From Massilia sp. Root418 (GTDB lineage Bacteria; Pseudomonadota; Gammaproteobacteria; Burkholderiales; Burkholderiaceae_D), in NCBI RefSeq assembly GCF_001425265.1, contig NZ_LMEC01000001.1, forward strand, positions 1,198,036 to 1,262,035: DNA of 64,000 nucleotides, given 5' to 3'. Made by a program: the position numbers and the translations under genes. Of this stretch, positions 57,524 to 64,000 are shown piece by piece (positions within the stretch are counted from its first letter, which is position 1; every line of letters starts with the position of its first letter). The notes beneath the pieces were generated by a model that saw nothing but the letters and a program-made list of their open reading frames with translations, was not told the origin of the DNA and made no database searches.

Positions 57524-59296
57524 TCAGTCGTCCTTTGGATACGGGCTTTTGCCGCCTTCCGCGATGAAAGCGTCGATGCGCGCGTGCAGCACCGGCAGCG
57601 GCACCGAACCGAGATTGAGCACGGTGTCGTGGAAGGCGCGGATGTCGAACTGCGGCCCCAGCGCCGCTTCAGCCTTCCTGCGCGCCTCCAGGATGGCCAT
57701 CTGCCCCAGGTAGTAGGACAGCGCCTGGCCCGGCCACGAAATGTAGCGGTCCACCTCGGTGGCGATCTCGTGTTCGGACAGCGCCGTGTTCTCGCGCAGG
57801 TAAGCCTGCGCCTGCTCGCGGCTCCAGCCCTTGGCGTGCACGCCGGTGTCCACCACCAGGCGCGAAGCGCGCCAGGCCTGGTAGCTCAGCATGCCGAAAA
57901 TCTCGTACGGCGTTTCGTAGATGCCCATCTCCACGCCCAGGCGTTCCGTGTACAGCGCCCAGCCTTCGCCGTAGGCGGAAATATAGGCGTTGCGGAAAGC
58001 CGGACGGCCCTTCTGCTCCAGCGCGATCGGCATCTGGAAAGCATGGCCGGGGGCCGACTCGTGCAAGGTCAGCGCGGGCAGGCTATACAGCGGACGGGCC
58101 GGCAGGTTATAGGTGTTGACCATGTAGACGCCGGGGCCGCCCCGGCCGGAGGTGTAGTACGGCGCGATGTCCGGCGCCACCGGCGTGATGGCGAAGCGGC
58201 TGCGCGGCAGGTAGCCGAAGTAGTTGGCCACCTTGCCGTCGAAGCGCTTGGCGATGTAGGCCGCGCGCATCAACAGTTCCTCCGGCGTGCGCGCGTAGAA
58301 GCGCGGGTCGGTGCGCAGGAACCGCAGGAATTCCGGCAGGCCGCCCTGGAAGCCCACCTGCTTGATCACTTCCAGCATCTCGGCGCGGATCTTGGCCATC
58401 TCGGCCAGGCCGGTCTGGTGGATCTGCTCGGCACTCAGCGCGGTGGTGGTGTACTCGGTGATCTTGGACTGGTAATACGCCTTGCCGTCCGGCAGGCGCT
58501 CGGCCGCCAGCGCCTGCGCGGCGCCGGGCAGGTACTCGTTGCGCAGGAAGGCCAGCAGGCGCTGGTGCGCCGGCACCACGGACTCGCGCAGCGCCTTCAG
58601 CGCGGCAGCGCGCAGCTCGGCCTGGCGTGCCGCCGGAATGGCGGACGGCATCTCCTTGAACGGACGGTAGAAGGCCAGCTTCTCCAGCTGGGTTTCCCCG
58701 GCCACGGCGGCCACCGACTTGTCGCGCCCCTGCAATGTCACGCGCGGCGGCGTGAAGCCGCGCTGCAGGCCCGCGCGCATATTCGCGGTAGCCTCGGCGA
58801 AGTAGCGCGGCATGTCGTTCAGCTGCTGCACATAAGCCGCGTACTCGGCCTCGGTTCGGAAGGTCTTGTCGGCCTCGCCGGCGATATTGGACCAGAAGGC
58901 GGAATCGGAATTGAGCGGCTTTTCGTATTCGCGGAAGCGCTGGTTCTCGATCAGCGCGGCGATCTGGGCACGGTAGACGGCGTAATCGATGCGCTGGGCC
59001 GGCGCCAGCTCCGCAGCAGGGATGGCGTCCAGCCGCGCCAGCACGCGCTGCCAGTACACCAGGCGCGCCTGCTGGGTGGCGGCGTCGATGCGCGGCAGGT
59101 CGGGCCGGATGCCGTTGACGTCGTCCTCCTCGTCCTCCAGGCGCTGGCCCATGCGCCACTGCCATTCCTCGGTGTACAGCGCCTTGAAGGCCGCGCCGCT
59201 GGCGGCATCCGCCACGGTGTCGGCGTGGGCGGGCAGCACGCAGCCGGCCAGTGCAAACAGCAGGCCGGCGGCCAGGGAGGCAGCGGTTTTGTTCAT
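57524..59296 (-). CDS. DUF885-family exported peptidase-like protein
   Basis: A 590-residue envelope protein with a signal containing a lipobox (LLFALAGC), so it may be a lipoprotein. The DUF885 core carries LHESAPGHAFQM (His412, Glu413, His418), an HExxxxH variant of a zinc motif, preceded by GGRGGPGVYMVNTYNLPARP and followed by FRNAYISAYGEGWALYTERLGVEM and YISWPGQALSYYLGQ. This family is related to metallo-carboxypeptidase-like M32/M3 folds, and its substrates are unknown. It starts 8 bases after the GGDEF-EAL gene stop, so it shares its transcript. Confidence 0.88.
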   Translation of the reverse strand: MNKTAASLAAGLLFALAGCVLPAHADTVADAASGAAFKALYTEEWQWRMGQRLEDEEDDVNGIRPDLPRIDAATQQARLVYWQRVLARLDAIPAAELAPAQRIDYAVYRAQIAALIENQRFREYEKPLNSDSAFWSNIAGEADKTFRTEAEYAAYVQQLNDMPRYFAEATANMRAGLQRGFTPPRVTLQGRDKSVAAVAGETQLEKLAFYRPFKEMPSAIPAARQAELRAAALKALRESVVPAHQRLLAFLRNEYLPGAAQALAAERLPDGKAYYQSKITEYTTTALSAEQIHQTGLAEMAKIRAEMLEVIKQVGFQGGLPEFLRFLRTDPRFYARTPEELLMRAAYIAKRFDGKVANYFGYLPRSRFAITPVAPDIAPYYTSGRGGPGVYMVNTYNLPARPLYSLPALTLHESAPGHAFQMPIALEQKGRPAFRNAYISAYGEGWALYTERLGVEMGIYETPYEIFGMLSYQAWRASRLVVDTGVHAKGWSREQAQAYLRENTALSEHEIATEVDRYISWPGQALSYYLGQMAILEARRKAEAALGPQFDIRAFHDTVLNLGSVPLPVLHARIDAFIAEGGKSPYPKDD

Positions 59297-59304
59297 GAAG
59301 CTCC

Positions 59305-61614
59305 TTATTCGGATGACAGATTGAGCAGACGCTTGTCGCGCAGCAGCGTGGTGAAGGCGGTGGCGGCCAACGGCCGGCTGAAGTAATAGCCCTGCATTTC
59401 GTCGCAGCCGTGCGCGGCCAGGAACTCGGCCTGTTCGCGCGTTTCCACGCCTTCCGCGATCACGCGCATGTTCAGGTTGTGCGCCAGCGAGATCACCGAC
59501 AGCGCAATGGCCGCGTCGCTGGCCTTGGTGCTGACGTCGTCGACGAAGGACTTGTCGATCTTCAGCACGTCGATCGGGAAGCGCTTCAGATAGGCCAGCG
59601 AGGAGTAGCCGGTGCCGAAATCGTCCAGCGAAATGGCCACGCCGATATCCTTCAGGCGGCTCAGCGCGGCCACCGCCTTTTCGGGGTCGCCCATCACCGT
59701 GCCTTCCGTGATCTCCAGTCCCAGCGAAGCCGGCGCCACGCCGTGGCGGCGCAACGCCTGCTCCACGCTGGCCACGGTGCCGTCGTGCGCGAACTGGCTG
59801 CCGGCCAGGTTCACCGCCACCTTGAGGGTGCCCAGGCCCTGCGCCTGCCAGGCGGCGATCTGCGCGCAGACGCTATCCATCACCCACACGCCGATGGCGG
59901 CGATCAGGCCGTATTCCTCGGCCAGTGGAATGAAGCGGTTCGGCGGCACATGGCCCAGCACCGGGTTATGCCAGCGCAGCAGCGCCTCGGCCCCCAGCAT
60001 GGCGCCGGTGCGCAAGCACATCTGCGGCTGGTAGTGCACTTCGAACTCGCCGCGCGCAATCGCGCCGCGCAGCTGCGCCTGGATGGCCAGCTTGGCGCGG
60101 ATGTCGGCGTCCATGCGCTCGGTGAAGAAGGCGTAATTGTCGCGCCCCACTTCCTTGGCACGGTACAGCGCGGTGTCGGCGTTGCGCAGCAGCTCGTCTA
60201 GCGTGCTGCCGTCGGCAGGACAGACGGCAATGCCGATACTGGTGGTCAGCGCCAGTTGCGCGGTCGATTCCGGCACAGGCAGCAGCTGCGCGCCCTGCGC
60301 ATCCAGCCCCGGCTGCCCTGGCTGGACGTTTTGCCCGTGCAGCGCCGGCGGTGCCGGCGGCGCCGCCACCGGCAGGCCGTCGCGCAGCCCGGACAGGATG
60401 GCCTGGGCGGCCGCCACGGTCGCGCCCAGTTGCGCGTCATCGGGCACGATGATCTGGAATTCGTCGCCGCCCTGGCGCGACACGGTGGCGCCGTCCGGCA
60501 CGCAGCGGCGCAGGAAGCGCGCCACCGCCTGCAAGGCCTGGTCGCCCACCGGCGCACCGTAGGAGTCGTTCACGCTCTTGAAGCGGTCCAGGTCCAGGCA
60601 CATCACCGCCACGCACTGGCCGTTGCGCTGCGCGGCCGCCTGCGCCTCCTCGAAGCACTGGCGCGCCAGCAGGCGGTTGGGCAGGCCGGTGAGCGCGTCG
60701 TGATACGACAGGAAGTCGATCATGTGCTGCTCGGCCTTGCGCTCCGTGATGTCCATGAACACCACGATGTAGTTTTCCACCTCGCCCTCGGCGCCGGCCA
60801 CGGTGGACACGCTGAGCAAACCTGGGAAGGTGGCGCCGTTCTTGCGCCGCGCCAGCATTTCGCCGGACCAGTGGCCATGCCCGGCCAGCGCCGCCATCAT
60901 GGCGTGGTAGGCGCTGGAATTATGCTGCACGGTCTGCAGCGTGCTGACGTGGCGCCCCACCATTTCCTCGCTTTCGAAACCGGAGATGGCGGTGAACGCG
61001 GGATTGGTGGCGACGATGGTGCCGCCGGCGTCGGCGATGACGATGGCGTCCTGGGTGGCCGCGAACACGCGCGCGGCCAGGCGCAGGGTGTCCTCGTTGG
61101 CGCGGCGGCGCTCCACTTCGCGTTCCAGCGAAGCCGCCAGTTCGGCCAGTTCGGCGGTGCGCTCGCACACGCGCTGCTCCAGGTTGGCACGCTCGGCGGC
61201 CAGCGCCAGCTGGGCGCGTCCCAGGCGCACCTGGGCGTCGGTGCGGGCCAGGATTTCCTCGGCCTGGAAAGGCTTGGCGATGAAGTCGGCGCCGCCCAGC
61301 GCGAAGCCGCGCACCTTGTCATCGGTGTCATGCTGGGCCGACAGGAAGATGACCGGCACATGGGCCGTGGCGGGCGAGGCTTTCAGGCGGCGGCACACTT
61401 CAAAGCCGTCGATGCCGGGCATGCGCACGTCAAGCAGGATCAGCTCGGGCGGGCGCGACTGCACCGTCCACAGCGCCAGCTCGCCGTTGGGCGCCTGGCG
61501 CACGTAGTAGCCGGCCTCCGTCAGCAGGTCGCTGAGCAGCTTGAGGGATGCCGGCGTGTCCTCCACGATCAGCACTTCTCCCTTGCTGCCTTGTTCCGAC
61601 AAATCCCGATGCAT
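59305..61614 (-). CDS. REC-PAS-GGDEF-EAL cyclic di-GMP turnover protein
   Basis: A 769-residue response regulator. The start at 61614 has AAGG six bases upstream; the longer open frame lacks homology. The receiver (1-~125) has Asp62 (LILLDVRMPGIDGF). A coiled coil is followed by PAS (~165-285, AAGVFAATQDAIVIADAG-like) and GGDEF with an intact RQGGDEF (~382). The GGDEF domain has an unusual Ala/Pro/Gln-rich insert (~415-455). EAL (from ~515) has GAEALLRW, GTGYSSLAYLKRFPIDVLKIDKSF and the later AEGVET. Both catalytic motifs look active, so synthesis or hydrolysis may depend on phosphorylation of Asp62. It lies downstream of a chemoreceptor and a receiver protein in the same direction. Confidence 0.94.
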   Translation of the reverse strand: MHRDLSEQGSKGEVLIVEDTPASLKLLSDLLTEAGYYVRQAPNGELALWTVQSRPPELILLDVRMPGIDGFEVCRRLKASPATAHVPVIFLSAQHDTDDKVRGFALGGADFIAKPFQAEEILARTDAQVRLGRAQLALAAERANLEQRVCERTAELAELAASLEREVERRRANEDTLRLAARVFAATQDAIVIADAGGTIVATNPAFTAISGFESEEMVGRHVSTLQTVQHNSSAYHAMMAALAGHGHWSGEMLARRKNGATFPGLLSVSTVAGAEGEVENYIVVFMDITERKAEQHMIDFLSYHDALTGLPNRLLARQCFEEAQAAAQRNGQCVAVMCLDLDRFKSVNDSYGAPVGDQALQAVARFLRRCVPDGATVSRQGGDEFQIIVPDDAQLGATVAAAQAILSGLRDGLPVAAPPAPPALHGQNVQPGQPGLDAQGAQLLPVPESTAQLALTTSIGIAVCPADGSTLDELLRNADTALYRAKEVGRDNYAFFTERMDADIRAKLAIQAQLRGAIARGEFEVHYQPQMCLRTGAMLGAEALLRWHNPVLGHVPPNRFIPLAEEYGLIAAIGVWVMDSVCAQIAAWQAQGLGTLKVAVNLAGSQFAHDGTVASVEQALRRHGVAPASLGLEITEGTVMGDPEKAVAALSRLKDIGVAISLDDFGTGYSSLAYLKRFPIDVLKIDKSFVDDVSTKASDAAIALSVISLAHNLNMRVIAEGVETREQAEFLAAHGCDEMQGYYFSRPLAATAFTTLLRDKRLLNLSSE

Positions 61615-61726
61615 CGCCTTGCGTCCTCTCCTGGTTCGGTTGCCTCGCCACCCTACCATAGAATGGCCGTCCGCCCAAGGGGCCGGTAGGCCAGGATAGG
61701 CTGGCGCAGGGTGGTTCCGCCTTGCT

Positions 61727-63508
61727 TCAGAATTCTTCCCAGTCCCCCTCGGACGATGCCGGCACTGCCCTCAGGTGCCGGGCCGCCGGCCGCGCCGGGG
61801 CAGGCGCCGGGGCAGGCACCGCTGCCTGCCTGGCCGCCGGCCGGGAAGCCGGGCTGGCAGCCGGACTGGCAGCCGGGCGGGCAAGCTCGCGGGCGGCGCC
61901 CTGGCCGGCACGGGCCGGCGCACCACGCGCCGGCTGCGGCTTCGTAACAGCGGCGTGTCCGGCAGCACCGGCATCCAGGCGGAACACACTGACCGCCTGC
62001 TCCAGCGCGCGCGCCTGGTCCTGCAACGATTCGGCGGCGGCCGCAGCCTGCTCCACCAGTGCCGCGTTCTGCTGGGTGACGGTGTCCATCTCAGCCACGG
62101 CCTGGTTGATCTGCTCAATGCCCGCGCTCTGCTCCACGCTGGCCGTGAGGATGGCCGACATCATGCCCGTCACGCGCTCCACGCTGACCACCACTTCCTG
62201 CATGGTGGCGCCGGCCTGGTCGACCAGCTTGCTGCCCTCGCCCACGTGGGCCACCGAATCGCCGATCAGCTCCTTGATTTCCTTGGCCGCCGCCGCCGAG
62301 CGCTGCGCCAGGTTGCGCACCTCGGACGCCACCACGGCAAAGCCGCGTCCCTGTTCGCCGGCCCGCGCCGCCTCCACTGCCGCGTTCAGCGCCAGGATAT
62401 TGGTCTGGAAGGCGATGCCGTCTATGGTGCCGATAATGTCGGCGATCTTGCCGGAGGACTGGTTGATGGCGCCCATGGTGGCCACCACCTGCGCCACCAC
62501 CGCGCCGCCGCGCTGGGCCACGGCCGCCGCCTCGTGCGCCAGCGTGTCGGCCGCACGCGCGCTCTCGGTATTGTGCTGCACGGTGGAGGTCAGTTCCTCC
62601 ATCGAACTGGCGGTTTCCTCCAGGCTGGAGGCCTGGGTCTCGGTACGCGCCGACAGGTCCGCATTGCCGGTGGCGATTTCGCCGGAAGCGACGGTAATGG
62701 TCTCCGTGCCCTGCCGCACCTGCGCCACGATGGCCACCAGGCTGCCGTTCATGCGCTTGAGGGCAGCCGTGAGCTGGCCCATTTCATCATTCGAAGTCAC
62801 TTCGATGCGCTGCGTCAGATCGCCCGCCGCGACCGCCTCGGCCACCGCGATGGCGCCGCGCAGGGGCGTGAGGATGGCGCGCAGCAGCCAGTAGGCCATG
62901 CCCGCGCCCACCACCACGCCAACTACGATGGAAGCGATGGAGATCGCGCGGAAGATCTCGTAGCGCGCCTGCGAGGCCACGTATTCCTGCTTGCCCACCT
63001 CCAGCTGCAGCGCCACCAGCGCGTCGAGCGCCTTGTCGGCCGCCTCCATTGCCGGGTCCAGCTTCTTGTGCTGCAGGGCCGCGGCCTGTTCGCGCTCGCC
63101 CGCAGCCAGCGCCGCCGCCAGCGGCTGCATGGCCTGCTCGCGCAAGGCAGCATGCGTTGCGGCGAAGGCCTTGGCCAGCACCGACTCATCCGGGGTGAGA
63201 TAGGTGGCCATGTATGCGGCCCACACTTTGTCGATCTCGCCGCTGCGCCGCTGCGCATCGGCCAGCAGCGCGGTATGCGCGCCGCCCTCGGCGTCCACCG
63301 CGTTGCCCAGCACGACCTGCTGGTACAGCAGGCCGGTGCCGATCTGGTTCAGCATGCCCATGGCCACCAGGCGGTCGTCATACACCGTCTGCAGCGAGGC
63401 GTTGGTGCGGCTCAAGCTGTTCAGTCCTGCCGCGCCGATACCGGTCAGCAGCACCGTGAGGAAGGCCATGGCGGCAATCAGGCGAGTCTTGATGGTGAGG
63501 TTTTTCAT
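61727..63508 (-). CDS. Methyl-accepting chemotaxis protein with CheR-tethering tail
   Basis: A 593-residue receptor. The start at 63508 ([20 protein letters not shown]) gives TM1 at ~10-32; the open frame runs much further up but overlaps the receiver gene. A periplasmic four-helix-bundle-like domain (~35-185) is followed by TM2 (~190-212), HAMP and the signalling hairpin ([36 protein letters not shown]). A Pro/Ala-rich linker (~530-585) ends in DWEEF, close to the NWETF pentapeptide that tethers CheR and CheB in other bacteria. With such a tail this receptor probably adapts through tethered methylation. It follows the receiver gene by 34 bases. Confidence 0.93.
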   Translation of the reverse strand: MKNLTIKTRLIAAMAFLTVLLTGIGAAGLNSLSRTNASLQTVYDDRLVAMGMLNQIGTGLLYQQVVLGNAVDAEGGAHTALLADAQRRSGEIDKVWAAYMATYLTPDESVLAKAFAATHAALREQAMQPLAAALAAGEREQAAALQHKKLDPAMEAADKALDALVALQLEVGKQEYVASQARYEIFRAISIASIVVGVVVGAGMAYWLLRAILTPLRGAIAVAEAVAAGDLTQRIEVTSNDEMGQLTAALKRMNGSLVAIVAQVRQGTETITVASGEIATGNADLSARTETQASSLEETASSMEELTSTVQHNTESARAADTLAHEAAAVAQRGGAVVAQVVATMGAINQSSGKIADIIGTIDGIAFQTNILALNAAVEAARAGEQGRGFAVVASEVRNLAQRSAAAAKEIKELIGDSVAHVGEGSKLVDQAGATMQEVVVSVERVTGMMSAILTASVEQSAGIEQINQAVAEMDTVTQQNAALVEQAAAAAESLQDQARALEQAVSVFRLDAGAAGHAAVTKPQPARGAPARAGQGAARELARPAASPAASPASRPAARQAAVPAPAPAPARPAARHLRAVPASSEGDWEEF

Positions 63509-63542
63509 GGTGTACGCCCCTTTGCTTAGTCTTGTTGTTGGG

Positions 63543-63917
63543 TTATTGCTGCTGCGCGGCGCGCTGCAAGGCGGCCAGCAGGTCTTCAGAGGCGAAGGGC
63601 TTGCGCAAGTAGGCCAGGCAGCCCAGCCGCTGGGCCGCCGCCTCGAAGCCGCCGTCGATCTGGCTGGTGACGAACACGATGGGTGGGGCATTGCCGGCGC
63701 CCACCAGCATCTGCTGCAATTCGATGCCGGACAGGCCGCCCAGGTCAATGTCGAGGATCAGGCAGCTGACGTCGCCGCGCTCCTCGCGCTGCAGGTACAG
63801 CTCGGCCGAGGCGTAGAGCTGGGCCAGGTAGCCGGCCGCGCGCAGCAGCCTGCCCAGCGCCTTGAGCATGCCGGGGTCGTTTTCGACCACCGCAACGACG
63901 AGTTTTCCTGTGTCCAT
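63543..63917 (-). CDS. Single-domain response regulator (FixJ-type receiver)
   Basis: A 124-residue protein consisting of one receiver domain. Start ATG at 63917 is favoured over an upstream TTG. Phospho-acceptor Asp lies in [15 protein letters not shown]; the N-terminal acidic pair is Glu-Asn-Asp ([11 protein letters not shown]) instead of Asp-Asp. The switch Thr/Ser (FVTSQID) and the Lys ([11 protein letters not shown]) are present. FixJ-like receivers normally carry an LuxR helix-turn-helix, absent here, so it may act on a protein partner. First gene of the cluster before the chemoreceptor and GGDEF-EAL genes. Confidence 0.9.
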   Translation of the reverse strand: MDTGKLVVAVVENDPGMLKALGRLLRAAGYLAQLYASAELYLQREERGDVSCLILDIDLGGLSGIELQQMLVGAGNAPPIVFVTSQIDGGFEAAAQRLGCLAYLRKPFASEDLLAALQRAAQQQ

Positions 63918-64000
63918 GACGCCATCCCTGAGGTGCAAGCACCGATAGGGATGACTGTAGGGAGATTTTGCGCCGCTGTAACGTGTCCTTTGGTACAGGT

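Overview
The window is high-GC DNA, almost fully coding, with many hybrid histidine kinases, chemoreceptors and secreted hydrolases, several gene families typical of Oxalobacteraceae, and Burkholderiales-style repeats. A soil or plant betaproteobacterium of the Massilia / Duganella / Janthinobacterium group fits best; this is inferred from gene content, not from a marker gene. I see no rRNA, tRNA, CRISPR array, phage or complete insertion sequence.

Layout. 1-14.8 kb: the C-terminal part of an RND efflux permease, a CHASE-domain hybrid kinase (-), a secreted PHP-type hydrolase, a prolyl-oligopeptidase, and a soluble poly-HAMP hybrid kinase followed by a degenerate CheR-like gene. 14.8-20.6 kb: a methyltransferase divergent from an XRE regulator, an M1 aminopeptidase and two glutathione S-transferases. 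20.7-27.1 kb: a candidate small RNA (-), a Cache chemoreceptor, a secreted trypsin-like protease paired with a phospholipase-C-like secreted protein, a YceI lipoprotein and a LysE exporter. 27.2-35.4 kb: a 7TM-DISM hybrid kinase, topoisomerase IB, a REP-like repeat cluster, an acetoacetate-decarboxylase/flavoprotein fusion and an HD hydrolase. 35.4-37.1 kb: a short response regulator flanked by two homologous, oriC-like DnaA-box elements, then a small conserved-looking gene. 37.2-39.4 kb: a split chromate transporter and an MBL-fold hydrolase.

39.4-45.9 kb is the most unusual block. It encodes a sigma-54 activator, a Gly/Ala/Asn-rich fibre-like protein, two small secreted proteins with short Fap-like end motifs, a C39 peptidase and an outer-membrane barrel with a coiled-coil N-terminus. 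This is the plan of the Pseudomonas Fap functional-amyloid operon (fapC-D-E-F) with a much diverged subunit, and it has a sigma-54 promoter and an upstream dyad.

46-52.7 kb: an acyltransferase, then a complete urease operon in the order ureD-A-B-C-E-F-G-hupE/ureJ (-). Its promoter carries a clear sigma-54 site and an NtrC-like site, so it is probably switched on by nitrogen limitation. A REP/BIME-type inverted repeat sits between ureE and ureF. 52.9-64 kb: a Na+/H+ antiporter, a secreted HExxH protein, a membrane protein with a hairpin over its ribosome-binding site, a DUF885 protein, and a signalling cluster of a receiver protein, a chemoreceptor with a CheR-tethering tail, and a REC-PAS-GGDEF-EAL protein.

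All domain names and homologies come from reading motifs by eye. No database search was run.
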